This document shows, one piece after another, positions 5,361 through 12,995 of a DNA stretch of 16,376 nucleotides. The notes beneath the pieces were generated by a model. The model was not told the origin of the DNA and did not search any database. It worked only from the letters and a program-made list of their open reading frames with translations. Source of the stretch: an uncultured Clostridia bacterium (GTDB taxonomy: Bacteria > Bacillota > Clostridia > Lachnospirales > Lachnospiraceae). The translations under genes and the position numbers were made by a program. Position 1 is the stretch's first letter. Every line of letters begins with the position of its first letter. The stretch is taken from the NCBI GenBank assembly GCA_947178015.1, contig CAMWWW010000012.1, forward strand, positions 1-16,376, in the 5' to 3' direction.

Positions 5361-7991
5361 ATGAAAAGGCTTGTGATCGGAATTCTTGCGCATGTGGACG
5401 CCGGCAAGACAACCTTGTCGGAAGCCATGCTCTACACAGCGGGCGCGTTAAGAAAGCCGGGGCGTGTTGACAATCGTGATGCTTTTCTGGATACCTATGA
5501 GCTGGAACGGGAGCGTGGAATCACGATATTCTCAAAACAGGCACGTATGATCTTCAAGGATTTGCAGCTAACGCTTTTAGATACGCCGGGGCATGTGGAT
5601 TTTTCAGCGGAGATGGAGCGGACTCTTCAGGTGTTGGATTATGCGATTTTGGTGATCAGCGCCATGGATGGGATACAGGGACACACGCGGACACTCTGGA
5701 AGCTGCTGGAAAGCTATCGAATTCCGGTGTTTCTTTTTGTAAATAAGATGGATCAGGGAAACGCAGACAGACAGAAGCTGATGGAGCATGTAAGAGCAGA
5801 GCTTAGCGGGGACTGCATTGATTTTTCTGCTTCTATGGAGGATATTTATGATGGACTTGCCATGTGCAGCGAGCAGGCGATGGAGGAATTTTTGCAGACG
5901 GACAGCCTTTCGGATCAGACCATAGGGACGTTAATTAAGGAGCGCCGTGCTTTTCCGTGTTTTTTTGGTTCGGCGCTAAAGTTTTTCGGGGTCTTGGAGT
6001 TTATGGAAGGGCTTTGTGGATATACACAGGCGCGGGTGTATCCTGAAGAATTCGGCGCAAGGGTATTTAAGATTGGCAGGGATGAGCAGGGAAATCGTTT
6101 GACTTATCTTAAAATCACAGGGGGCAGTCTTAAGGTAAAATCCCTTCTGGATGGGCAGAAGGTAAATCAGCTTCGCTTGTATTCTGGGGCAAAGTATGCG
6201 CTTACGCAGGAGGCGGAGGCAGGAGAGATCTGTGTGGTAACTGGACCTACGGATACATTTCCCGGTCAGGGCTTTGGCATAGAGCATCTTGTGCGTAAAC
6301 CGGTTCTTGAGCCTATATTATTGTATCGGATTATTTTGCCGCCCGGCTGTGACGCGATGGGGATGCTTCCTAAGCTGCGTGAGCTTGAGGAGGAGGAACC
6401 GCTTCTTCATATTGTCTGGGAGGAGGAGCAGAAGGAGATCCGGGCACAGCTTATGGGGGAGGTGCAGACGGAGGTACTTGGAAGATTGATAGAGGATCGC
6501 TTTCAGGTAAAGGTGACGTTTGGAGAGGGAAGTATTATATATAAGGAAACGATAGCAGATACTGTGGAGGGGGTGGGACATTTTGAGCCGCTTCGCCATT
6601 ATGCGGAGGTACATCTGTTGATGGAGCCGGGAGAGCAGGGAAGTGGTATAAGGATAAGCGCGGATTGCAGCACAGATATGCTTGGCGAGAGCTGGCAGCG
6701 GCTGGTGCTGACCCATCTTAAGGAAAAGGAGCATCGGGGTGTTTTGACGGGTTCGATTCTGACGGACATAAAGCTTACGCTGGTATCCGGGCGGGCCCAT
6801 CAAAAGCACACAGAGGGAGGTGATTTTAGAGAGGCGACCTATCGTGCTGTCAGGCAGGGGCTGATGCAGGCACAGTCTGTTCTTTTGGAGCCTTACTTTG
6901 ATTTTGTGATAGAGGTTCCGGGAGAGAATATCGGCAGAGTGATGACGGATATGGAACAGCGGAAGGGAAGCTTTCAGCCTCCTGCGCTTTTGGAGGATGG
7001 GATGGCAGTTCTTGTGGGACAGGCTCCGGCGGGATTGATACAAGCCTATCAAAAGGAACTTTCTGCTTATACAAGAGGGCGGGGAAGGCTAAGCTTAAGC
7101 TTTAAAGGTTATGCGCCGTGCCATAATGCAGAGGAAGTAATACAACAGACAGGTTACTATCCAGAGCGGGACATTGACAATCCCGCTGATTCTGTTTTCT
7201 GTTCCCACGGAGCCGGGATGGTGGTAAAATGGGATAAGGTAAAGGAGCACATGCATCTTCCAAGTTTTTTTAGCAGTGCGGCGGGGGCGGTCGAGAAAGA
7301 GCTTGCTGTGCCTGCTGCATCCTATCGGGAGGAATTTATCGAGGAAGAGGAAATTGAGAGAATTTTTGCGCGCACCTTTTTTGCAAATAAGGCAGATAAA
7401 ACCATAGCACGCAAAAAATTTGCTCCTGTAAAAAGGGAAAATATCAGTGGTTATACCGGCATCCGCAAGGAGAAGGAAAAAAAAGAAGAGCCAAGGGAGG
7501 AATATCTGCTGGTTGACGGCTACAACGTAATCTTTGCGTGGGACGAGCTGAGAGAGCTTGCAAGCGCAAGCATAGATGGAGCGAGAATCCGGCTTCTTGA
7601 TATTATGTGCAATTATCAGGGAATGAAACAGTGTCAGTTGATTGTGGTATTTGATGCTTATCGGGTTCAGGGACATGCCACAGAGATTATGGATTATCAT
7701 AATATTCACGTCGTGTACACAAAGGAGGCAGAGACAGCAGATCAATACATTGAGAAATTCGCGCATAAGAACTCCCAGCGGTATCGCGTGACGGTCGCAA
7801 CCTCGGATGGGCTGGAGCAGATTATTATTAGGGGGCAGGGGTGTCTGCTTCTCTCAGCGAGGGAGCTCTATGAGGAGGTAGAGAAGCTTGGAAAAGAGCT
7901 TAAGGAGCGATATCTCTACCAGCAGGGAATAAGAGAGGAGAGAGGGCTGACAAGGCTTGGAGAGAAACTTAAGGGGCTTGAGAAGCAATAG
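5361..7991 (+). CDS. Tet(M)-like translational GTPase fused to a YacP/Rae1-type NYN endonuclease domain
   Basis: An 876-residue protein, against about 640 for Tet(M). The N-terminal part is an EF-G-like GTPase: P-loop AHVDAGKT (10-17), RGIT (52-55), DTPGH (74-78), NKMD (128-131) and SALK (204-207), followed by EF-G-like domains II to V ending near residue 590 with YTRGRGRLSLSFKGYAP. A linker of about 120 residues follows, rich in Glu and Lys at its end. Residues 714-850 match YacP/Rae1, the ribosome-associated A-site mRNA endonuclease of Bacillus subtilis: LLVDGYN with Asp719, VVFDA with Asp765, TKEAETAD with Asp794, and ATSDGLEQ with Asp816, then GQG and SAREL. The domain IV loop that in Tet(M) dislodges tetracycline differs here, so drug resistance should not be assumed. 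The start lies one base after the preceding stop with only a moderate ribosome binding site (GGAGA, 5344-5348), suggesting coupling. Its role in this cluster is unknown. Confidence 0.92.
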   Translation: MKRLVIGILAHVDAGKTTLSEAMLYTAGALRKPGRVDNRDAFLDTYELERERGITIFSKQARMIFKDLQLTLLDTPGHVDFSAEMERTLQVLDYAILVISAMDGIQGHTRTLWKLLESYRIPVFLFVNKMDQGNADRQKLMEHVRAELSGDCIDFSASMEDIYDGLAMCSEQAMEEFLQTDSLSDQTIGTLIKERRAFPCFFGSALKFFGVLEFMEGLCGYTQARVYPEEFGARVFKIGRDEQGNRLTYLKITGGSLKVKSLLDGQKVNQLRLYSGAKYALTQEAEAGEICVVTGPTDTFPGQGFGIEHLVRKPVLEPILLYRIILPPGCDAMGMLPKLRELEEEEPLLHIVWEEEQKEIRAQLMGEVQTEVLGRLIEDRFQVKVTFGEGSIIYKETIADTVEGVGHFEPLRHYAEVHLLMEPGEQGSGIRISADCSTDMLGESWQRLVLTHLKEKEHRGVLTGSILTDIKLTLVSGRAHQKHTEGGDFREATYRAVRQGLMQAQSVLLEPYFDFVIEVPGENIGRVMTDMEQRKGSFQPPALLEDGMAVLVGQAPAGLIQAYQKELSAYTRGRGRLSLSFKGYAPCHNAEEVIQQTGYYPERDIDNPADSVFCSHGAGMVVKWDKVKEHMHLPSFFSSAAGAVEKELAVPAASYREEFIEEEEIERIFARTFFANKADKTIARKKFAPVKRENISGYTGIRKEKEKKEEPREEYLLVDGYNVIFAWDELRELASASIDGARIRLLDIMCNYQGMKQCQLIVVFDAYRVQGHATEIMDYHNIHVVYTKEAETADQYIEKFAHKNSQRYRVTVATSDGLEQIIIRGQGCLLLSARELYEEVEKLGKELKERYLYQQGIREERGLTRLGEKLKGLEKQ

Positions 7992-8021
7992 CAGAAAAAG
8001 TGTCAGCTATAATTGTTTTTT
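7986..8021 (+). terminator. Weak possible intrinsic terminator after the GTPase gene
   Basis: CAATAGC at 7986-7992 can pair with GCTAT...ATTG at 8006-8015, with a three-base bulge and a loop of 13 nt, and a run of six T follows at 8016-8021. The stem is short and AT-rich, and the T run overlaps the -35 region of the next promoter, so termination would be leaky at best. Confidence 0.2.
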
Positions 8022-8041
8022 GATTCGGAATGTGTTATAAT
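8013..8041 (+). promoter_or_regulatory. Sigma-A promoter with extended -10 for the kinase-che genes
   Basis: A perfect TATAAT at 8036-8041 has TG at 8033-8034, an extended -10, and a poor -35 (TTGTTT, 8013-8018) at 17 bp. Transcription would start near 8048, after a TTG at 8013 that could open the kinase frame, so that upstream start cannot be used from this promoter. Confidence 0.65.
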
Positions 8042-8067
8042 AGCGAAGTATGGTTTTGAAATCCGAC

Positions 8068-8074
8068 GGAGAGG
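8068..8074 (+). promoter_or_regulatory. Ribosome binding site that fixes the kinase start at 8079
   Basis: GGAGAGG lies 4 nt before the ATG at 8079. No comparable site precedes the in-frame TTG at 8013, and the promoter lies between the two. Confidence 0.7.
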
Positions 8075-8078
8075 AAAA

Positions 8079-9524
8079 ATGGAATTACATAATTATGATG
8101 AGTATATAATAGCAACTGCGCTTGAGATGATTCTTCTTTTTGATGAGAAGGGGGAGATTCTGGCCGCAAATAAAAGGGCGGAATCTGAGCTTGGTTATCA
8201 GGAGAATGAGCTTCTTGGAGTGAGCATAGAGAGGGTGCTTACCGGACTGTTTCACAGGTCAGAGGATGGCACTCTGATTGACGTGGAGTGCGGTGAAGAG
8301 GCATTTGAGGGAAGTATATACAGAAAGAACCAGACTTGTTTTCCCGCTGATATAAAGCTGGAGCACGTGGGCGAGGAGCCAGTCAGATATGTCTGTATGG
8401 CGTTGAATTCCAGAGAGCGCGTGGGCGCCGTGAAGGAGCTTGATAAGGCGAAAAATGAGGCGGGTCAGGCTGAGAGAACAAAGAATGAGTTTGTGGCAAA
8501 TGTCACACATGAGCTTCGTACACCGGTTAATGGTATTCTGGGGCATGTTCAGAATCTTCTTTCTATAGAAGACAGACCACAGCAGAAGAAGACAATGGAG
8601 ATTATAGAGCGCTGCTGTATGGATATGAACAAGCTTATCAATAATATTCTGGACTTTTCAAAGCTTCAGGCGAATAAATTTACACTTGAGGAGAGGGAAT
8701 TTGATTTCAGGGAGATGATGCATCATGTGGAGGATATCCATTCTTCCAAAGCGGTGGAGAAAGGGCTGACGCTTCAGTTTACCGTGAATGACAATGTACC
8801 GGAGCGAGTGGTTGGAGATGAGCTGCGCATCACGCAGGTGCTAAATAATTTAATCTCCAATGCCATAAAATTTACTTCTGCCGGAAAGGTTGTAGTTCAG
8901 GCTATCAAGACTTTGCAGAAGCAGGATGAGGCGGAGCTGTTCTTTTTGGTGATTGATTCTGGTATAGGGATCAGTGAGACGGAGAAAGATAAGCTCTTTA
9001 AGAGTTTTTCGCAGGTGGATGCCTCCATCACCAGACGCTATGGCGGCAGCGGTCTGGGGCTTGTCGTGTGCAAGGAGATCGTTGAGTTGATGCGCGGCAG
9101 CATCAATGTGGAGAGTGAGAAGGGAAAGGGCAGTATATTTAGCTTTTCTGTCATGATTAAGCTTCCTGCCGGCAGCGTGAGTGAGGAACAGAGCATAATG
9201 ACGGAGACGTCTATCTCAGATATCAAGGAAAATGCATATAGTATGGCAGGGATTGAAGAGATGGATGCCATGTACCAATATGGTACACCAGAAAATCTTC
9301 AGGCTACACAGGAGACGATGGAGAAGCTGGTTCTTTGTATTGAGATGGATAATTGGGAGAAGGCAGAGGGCTTTGCCGAGAATCTAAAGCGTCTTTTGGA
9401 GGGCAGGGAAGAGTGCGGTCGTCTGATCTTCCGCTTGGAGCTTGCTATACGAAAGGAAAACTATGAGAAGGCAATGAAGGCATATGAGATGCTGAGAGAT
9501 GACATAGGAAGAGAGGAGGAGTGA
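8079..9524 (+). CDS. Soluble PAS-domain sensor histidine kinase with a degenerate Hpt-like tail
   Basis: A 481-residue cytoplasmic kinase with no membrane segment. A PAS domain spans about residues 8-110 (IIATALEMILLFDEKGEILA, NKRAESELGY). The HisKA H-box is FVANVTHELRTPVNGILGH with His144 as phosphoacceptor. The ATPase domain shows the N-box LNNLISNAIKFT, G1 DSGIG at 293-297, and G2 GGSGLGL near 325. After the kinase core (about residue 365) there is a helical tail of about 115 residues that resembles an Hpt domain, but the His position of the AHxLKG motif is Glu434 (AENLKRL), so it cannot take a phosphoryl group there. The stop TGA at 9522-9524 lies 2 bp before the ATG of the REC-HD response regulator, its likely partner. 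The start at 8079 is chosen because of the ribosome binding site and the promoter upstream. Confidence 0.9.
   Translation: MELHNYDEYIIATALEMILLFDEKGEILAANKRAESELGYQENELLGVSIERVLTGLFHRSEDGTLIDVECGEEAFEGSIYRKNQTCFPADIKLEHVGEEPVRYVCMALNSRERVGAVKELDKAKNEAGQAERTKNEFVANVTHELRTPVNGILGHVQNLLSIEDRPQQKKTMEIIERCCMDMNKLINNILDFSKLQANKFTLEEREFDFREMMHHVEDIHSSKAVEKGLTLQFTVNDNVPERVVGDELRITQVLNNLISNAIKFTSAGKVVVQAIKTLQKQDEAELFFLVIDSGIGISETEKDKLFKSFSQVDASITRRYGGSGLGLVVCKEIVELMRGSINVESEKGKGSIFSFSVMIKLPAGSVSEEQSIMTETSISDIKENAYSMAGIEEMDAMYQYGTPENLQATQETMEKLVLCIEMDNWEKAEGFAENLKRLLEGREECGRLIFRLELAIRKENYEKAMKAYEMLRDDIGREEE
9512..9520 (+). promoter_or_regulatory. Ribosome binding site that fixes the response regulator start at 9527
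   Basis: A GAGGAGGA-type site ends at 9520. It leaves 6 nt to the ATG at 9527 but none to the in-frame GTG at 9521, so the ATG is the start. Confidence 0.75.
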
Positions 9525-9526
9525 CC

Positions 9527-10609
9527 ATGGCACAGGAATTGCAGAATCAGTCAGAGCCGGACGTCATTATTGTAGACGATCTGGAGGTCAATCAGGTAAT
9601 CTTAATTCAGATGATTGAGAGCATGGGATATCAGGCTGCGGGAGTGAGCAGTGGCGCGGAGGCGCTTGCTTTGACAAGGGAGCACTTACCCAAGCTGTTT
9701 CTTCTGGATATTACCATGCCGAAGATGAGCGGCTTTGAGCTGTGCGAGATCCTCAAGAATGATGCCCGCACAAGGGATATACCCGTGATATTTATCTCTG
9801 CGACATCGGATTTGGACGATAAGGTAATGGGCTTTACGCTGGGGGGAGCGGACTTTATTACCAAACCTTTTGCACTTGCAGAGGTCACGGCTAGAGTAAG
9901 CACACAGCTTCGCAGTTATGAGATGAAAAAAGAAATAGAGTTTTATAATAAAAGGCTGAATCGTGTTGTGAATGAGCAGGTGAAAAAGATTGAGGAAGAG
10001 AAAAAGCATGTTCTTGATGCGGTCACAATGGTTGTAGGGCATTGTATCTATCCATCGAAAAGTCGGGTGGAAAATATTCGGGTCAATGCCAGACTTCTCT
10101 CACAGAGCCTGCAGTTCTCTCCAAAGTTTGAGGATCAAGTGTCCAATGCTTTTATCGAGGCGATAGAGCTTGCCGCACCTTTGCATGATATTGGAAAGCT
10201 TTTTGTATCCAAGGAGATTCTTGCTAAGGGAAATAGCATTACGGAAGAGGAGCGGCAGATTGTTGCGCAGCACACGGCACAAGGGGCGAAGCTGCTGTCT
10301 GAGATCAACGATCGGATTGGAGAGAATGAATTTATTCAGATGGCGATTGATATCGCGCATTATCACCATGAGCGCTGGGACGGAACAGGGTATCCAGAGG
10401 GGCTTAAGGGAGAAGAGATCCCGCTTGCTGCGAGGATTATGAAGATTTTGGGAAATTATGATGCGCTGACAGAAAAGGGAGGCAGCAGGGAAGCCTTAAG
10501 CCCGGAGGAGAGTCTTGCGGTGATGGAGAAGGAGTCAGGGCTAAAGTACGATCCCGATATATTTGATGTATTTAAGAGAGTTAGAAAACAGCTTATGATA
10601 GATGCCTGA
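9527..10609 (+). CDS. Response regulator with REC and HD-GYP-like domains
   Basis: A 360-residue cytoplasmic protein. The REC domain (about residues 12-130) has acidic pair Asp17-Asp18, phosphoacceptor Asp61 in LLDITMPKMSG, and the Lys of TKPF. A coiled-coil linker leads to an HD-GYP-type phosphohydrolase domain (about 160-355): HDIGK with His220, Asp221 and Lys224; His249; HHERWDGTGYP with His280-His281 and GTGYP at 286-290; and YDALT with Asp312. HD-GYP proteins hydrolyse cyclic-di-GMP. The usual N-terminal ExxxH metal-ligand motif is missing: those positions are Pro176 and Arg180, so the metal centre must differ or activity may be weak. The gene follows the PAS kinase by 2 bp and precedes cheR, so it is likely phosphorylated by that kinase. 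Activity on cyclic-di-GMP is inferred. Confidence 0.9.
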   Translation: MAQELQNQSEPDVIIVDDLEVNQVILIQMIESMGYQAAGVSSGAEALALTREHLPKLFLLDITMPKMSGFELCEILKNDARTRDIPVIFISATSDLDDKVMGFTLGGADFITKPFALAEVTARVSTQLRSYEMKKEIEFYNKRLNRVVNEQVKKIEEEKKHVLDAVTMVVGHCIYPSKSRVENIRVNARLLSQSLQFSPKFEDQVSNAFIEAIELAAPLHDIGKLFVSKEILAKGNSITEEERQIVAQHTAQGAKLLSEINDRIGENEFIQMAIDIAHYHHERWDGTGYPEGLKGEEIPLAARIMKILGNYDALTEKGGSREALSPEESLAVMEKESGLKYDPDIFDVFKRVRKQLMIDA

Positions 10610-10629
10610 AATAGAGGAATGGAGAAACC

Positions 10630-10636
10630 GGAGGGG
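10630..10636 (+). promoter_or_regulatory. Ribosome binding site supporting a TTG start for cheR
   Basis: GGAGGGG lies 6 nt before an in-frame TTG at 10643. The alternative ATG at 10619 has its AGAGGA immediately against the start codon, which leaves no usable spacing. Confidence 0.6.
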
Positions 10637-10642
10637 AATGAG

Positions 10643-11467
10643 TTGGGAATTGGCAGGGAATACACTCTGACGGACAGAGAATTTCAGAGAATAGTAGAGT
10701 ATATAAGAAATAATTATGGAATCGAGCTGGGGCAGAAACGAGTAATTGTAGAAGGCAGGATGAAGAATTATCTGTCCGCAAATGGATATGCCGGCTATGA
10801 ACAGTATATGGATGCGGTGGAGGCAGACCGCTCTGGAAAAGAGGCAAAGAGTCTTGTCAATATGTTGACGACAAATCATACCTTCTTTATGAGAGAATTT
10901 GAGCATTTTGAGTATTTTCAGAAGGTGGTGCTTCCTCAGCTCAAGGAAAAGGAGAAGAATAAACGGGATCTGCACATCTGGTGTGCAGCGGCTTCATCGG
11001 GGGAGGAGCCGTATATGATAGCGATGGTGCTTTCAGATTTTTTTGGGCTGGAGCATGCAAAATGGGATACTACAGTGCTTGCAACGGATATATCCACCAA
11101 GGTGCTTCAAAAAGCAATACGTGGTGTATATGATAATGAGCAGCTCGCCAATATTCCAAATTCATGGAAGAAGCATTACTTTAAAAGGCTGAATTCAACA
11201 CAAAGCGTGGTGGCGGATGAGCTGAAAAAACAGGTGATGTTCCGACAGTTTAATCTGATGGACCCGCTTCCATTTAGGAAGAAATTGCATGTTGTCTTTA
11301 TACGTAATGTTATGATATACTTTGAGGATGAGACAAAGAACCAGCTTTTGAACAGGATTTATGACTGTATGGAGCCGGGAGGATATCTGTTTATCGGTAC
11401 CACGGAAACCATTGACAGGGATGAAACAAGGTTTCAGTATATAAAGCCGTCCATATATAGAAAATAG
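10643..11467 (+). CDS. cheR: CheR, chemoreceptor glutamate methyltransferase
   Basis: Transfers methyl groups from S-adenosylmethionine to glutamates of chemoreceptors for adaptation. With the TTG start the product is 274 residues, the usual size. The N-terminal helical domain begins with YTLTDREFQRIVEYI. The SAM-binding domain shows HIWCAAASSGEEPYMIAMVL with GEEP at 120-123, then LATDIS, FRQFNLMDPLPF and VVFIRNVMIYF (usually FCRNVLIYF, so Cys is Ile here), and a final GGYLFIGTTETI. An ATG at 10619 would add eight residues, but its Shine-Dalgarno sequence is placed too close. The gene lies 33 bp after the REC-HD gene (9 bp if the ATG is used) and precedes cheB. Confidence 0.92.
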   Translation: MGIGREYTLTDREFQRIVEYIRNNYGIELGQKRVIVEGRMKNYLSANGYAGYEQYMDAVEADRSGKEAKSLVNMLTTNHTFFMREFEHFEYFQKVVLPQLKEKEKNKRDLHIWCAAASSGEEPYMIAMVLSDFFGLEHAKWDTTVLATDISTKVLQKAIRGVYDNEQLANIPNSWKKHYFKRLNSTQSVVADELKKQVMFRQFNLMDPLPFRKKLHVVFIRNVMIYFEDETKNQLLNRIYDCMEPGGYLFIGTTETIDRDETRFQYIKPSIYRK

Positions 11468-11481
11468 GGAGGGCAAAAACG

Positions 11482-11502
11482 ATGAGTAAGGAATACAGGT
11501 AG
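11482..11502 (+). other. Six-codon mini-ORF with the only strong ribosome binding site before cheB
   Basis: A perfect-looking GGGAGGG (11467-11473) sits 8 nt before an ATG that encodes MSKEYR and stops at a TAG (11500-11502). The cheB ATG follows 5 nt after this stop and has only a distant AAGGA. Ribosomes ending here could restart at cheB, so this may be a coupling or leader ORF, or a relic of an older cheB start. Confidence 0.4.
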
Positions 11503-11507
11503 CCGTT

Positions 11508-12563
11508 ATGATGAAAAAAATTAGAGTATTGGTTGTTGATGATTCGATGCTTTTTAGAAGAATTCTGGCGGATGGATTGAATTCAGATCCCGCTCTTGAG
11601 GTGGTGGCGGAGGCTGCGGATGCGTTTGCGGCAAGAGACGCGATAATAAAGTATTCTCCGGATGTTATGACGCTTGATGTCGAGCTTCCCCGCATGAATG
11701 GCATTGAGTTTCTGCGCAAGCTTATGCCACAGAGGCCCATTCCCGTGGTGGTGATAAGTGCCCTGAGCAACGCTGTTTTCGATGCACTCCGCGCGGGAGC
11801 GGTCGATTATGTGGTAAAGCCCTCTGTCAACAGCAGGGAGCAGCTTCAGGCGTTTATCCGGCAGGAACTCTCCGTAAAGGTCAAGATCGCATCCACCGCC
11901 AGAGTGGGCGGACATAAACAGATGGGTGTGGGCAGTCCTCTTTATAAGCTGGATAAGTTTCCGCCGGATACACTGATTGCCATAGGAGCATCCACGGGAG
12001 GCACGGAGGCGATCTTTGATGTGGTGCGCCAGCTTGACGTCGACATTCCGGGGATCGTGATCGTGCAGCATATGCCGCCGGGCTTTACAGAGATGTATGC
12101 TAGAAGGCTGAACAATGAGTGTAGGATTGAAGTTAGGGAAGCGAAAACGGGAGATAGGGTAATGCCCGGAAAAGCACTTTTAGCGCCCGGAAATTTACAG
12201 ATGAGCCTTGTAAAGGTGAACGGCGGGTATCAGGTGGAATGTAAGAATGGTCCAAAGGTAGGAGGGCATCGCCCTGCCGTGAATGTTTTGTTTGATTCTG
12301 TGGCGCAGTATGTGGGAAAAAATGCGATAGGTGTGATTCTCACTGGAATGGGTGCTGACGGCGCTCAAGGACTTTTAAAAATTCGAAATACCGGAGCAGA
12401 AACAATAGGACAGAATGAAGAAACTTGTGTTGTATATGGTATGCCCAAAGTGGCTTACGATATAGGAGCTGTGAAATATCAGCTACCACTTTCGGAGATT
12501 CCGAAAAAAATATATGCATTGCTCAGTCAGAAGCAGGCTGGCAGGAAAGGAGAACGCGAATGA
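11508..12563 (+). CDS. cheB: CheB, receptor methylesterase and glutamine deamidase response regulator
   Basis: Removes methyl groups from chemoreceptors once phosphorylated by CheA. The 351-residue length is normal. The N-terminal REC domain has VVDDS near residue 8, phosphoacceptor Asp57 in TLDVELPRMNG and the Lys of VVKPS. A linker leads to the esterase domain with the catalytic triad visible: Ser162 in GASTGG, His188 in VQHMPPGF and Asp284 in GMGADG. The ATG pair at 11508 and 11511 lacks a good ribosome binding site; the nearest strong one serves a six-codon mini-ORF just upstream. The stop overlaps the cheY start as ATGA, indicating translational coupling. Confidence 0.95.
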   Translation: MMKKIRVLVVDDSMLFRRILADGLNSDPALEVVAEAADAFAARDAIIKYSPDVMTLDVELPRMNGIEFLRKLMPQRPIPVVVISALSNAVFDALRAGAVDYVVKPSVNSREQLQAFIRQELSVKVKIASTARVGGHKQMGVGSPLYKLDKFPPDTLIAIGASTGGTEAIFDVVRQLDVDIPGIVIVQHMPPGFTEMYARRLNNECRIEVREAKTGDRVMPGKALLAPGNLQMSLVKVNGGYQVECKNGPKVGGHRPAVNVLFDSVAQYVGKNAIGVILTGMGADGAQGLLKIRNTGAETIGQNEETCVVYGMPKVAYDIGAVKYQLPLSEIPKKIYALLSQKQAGRKGERE

Positions 12564-12961
12564 AGAAACTTAAAATTCTGCTGGCGGAGGATGATTTTGC
12601 TACCCGTAAGTTTATGTCAAAGTTTCTGGAAAAATATGGTGAGGTGGATGTTACCGTAGATGGAATGGAGGCAGTGGATGCATTTCTGATGTCGTTGGAG
12701 GATGATGAGCCATATGATTTGGTATGTCTGGATGTTATGATGCCTGTTATGGATGGCTATCAGGCTCTGATGGGCATCCGCAATATTGAAAAGCAGAGGA
12801 ATATCTCAACAGAAGCCATGGTGAAGGTTATTATGACGACAGCCCTCAATGATGAGCGTAATGTTAAGAAGGCATTTGAGCTAGGGTGCACCGTATATTC
12901 CGGCAAGCCTCTCAATGTGGATAAATTTGAAGAAGTACTTACAAAGCTGGGATTAATCTGA
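12560..12961 (+). CDS. cheY: CheY-type single-domain response regulator
   Basis: A 133-residue stand-alone receiver domain, the diffusible output of CheA. Visible residues are the acidic cluster Glu10-Asp11-Asp12, phosphoacceptor Asp58 in VCLDVMMPVMDG, the switch Thr of VIMTTA, and the Lys of SGKPL. The ATG overlaps the cheB stop by four bases (ATGA), with AAAGGAGA at 12546-12553 at good spacing. A longer open frame starting at 12425 inside cheB is not the gene. Its place between cheB and cheA argues for a true CheY, but no flagellar switch gene is in the window to confirm a motor target. The loop between Asp58 and the Thr is somewhat longer than in the E. coli protein. Confidence 0.9.
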   Translation: MKKLKILLAEDDFATRKFMSKFLEKYGEVDVTVDGMEAVDAFLMSLEDDEPYDLVCLDVMMPVMDGYQALMGIRNIEKQRNISTEAMVKVIMTTALNDERNVKKAFELGCTVYSGKPLNVDKFEEVLTKLGLI

Positions 12962-12995
12962 GCGTTCGATGTAAGAGGGAAAGGAGGGCATTATA

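Noticed and set aside
6318..7052. Long minus-strand open frame (244 codons) inside the GTPase gene
   Set aside because: It is antisense to a strongly supported gene, has no ribosome binding site I can see, and its product looks like low-complexity basic/Leu-rich shadow translation.
7095..7766. Minus-strand open frame (223 codons) opposite the nuclease part of the fusion gene
   Set aside because: It lies antisense to conserved nuclease motifs, and the product is Cys/Ile/Leu-rich with no recognisable domain.
5361..7991. Call as a tetracycline resistance gene
   Set aside because: The GTPase is Tet(M)-like, but the key domain IV loop differs and a nuclease domain is fused, so resistance is not supported by sequence alone.
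8013..8078. Upstream TTG start extending the PAS kinase by 22 residues
   Set aside because: The promoter -10 box lies inside this stretch and the good ribosome binding site is at 8068-8074, before the ATG at 8079.
12425..12559. Upstream extension of the cheY frame into cheB
   Set aside because: These codons are out of frame within conserved cheB sequence; the ATG at 12560 has a strong ribosome binding site and starts exactly at the receiver domain.
12962..12995. Sigma-28 flagellar-type promoter between cheY and cheA
   Set aside because: Only a loose TTCGATG-like string is present, without a TAAA-type -35 at correct spacing.
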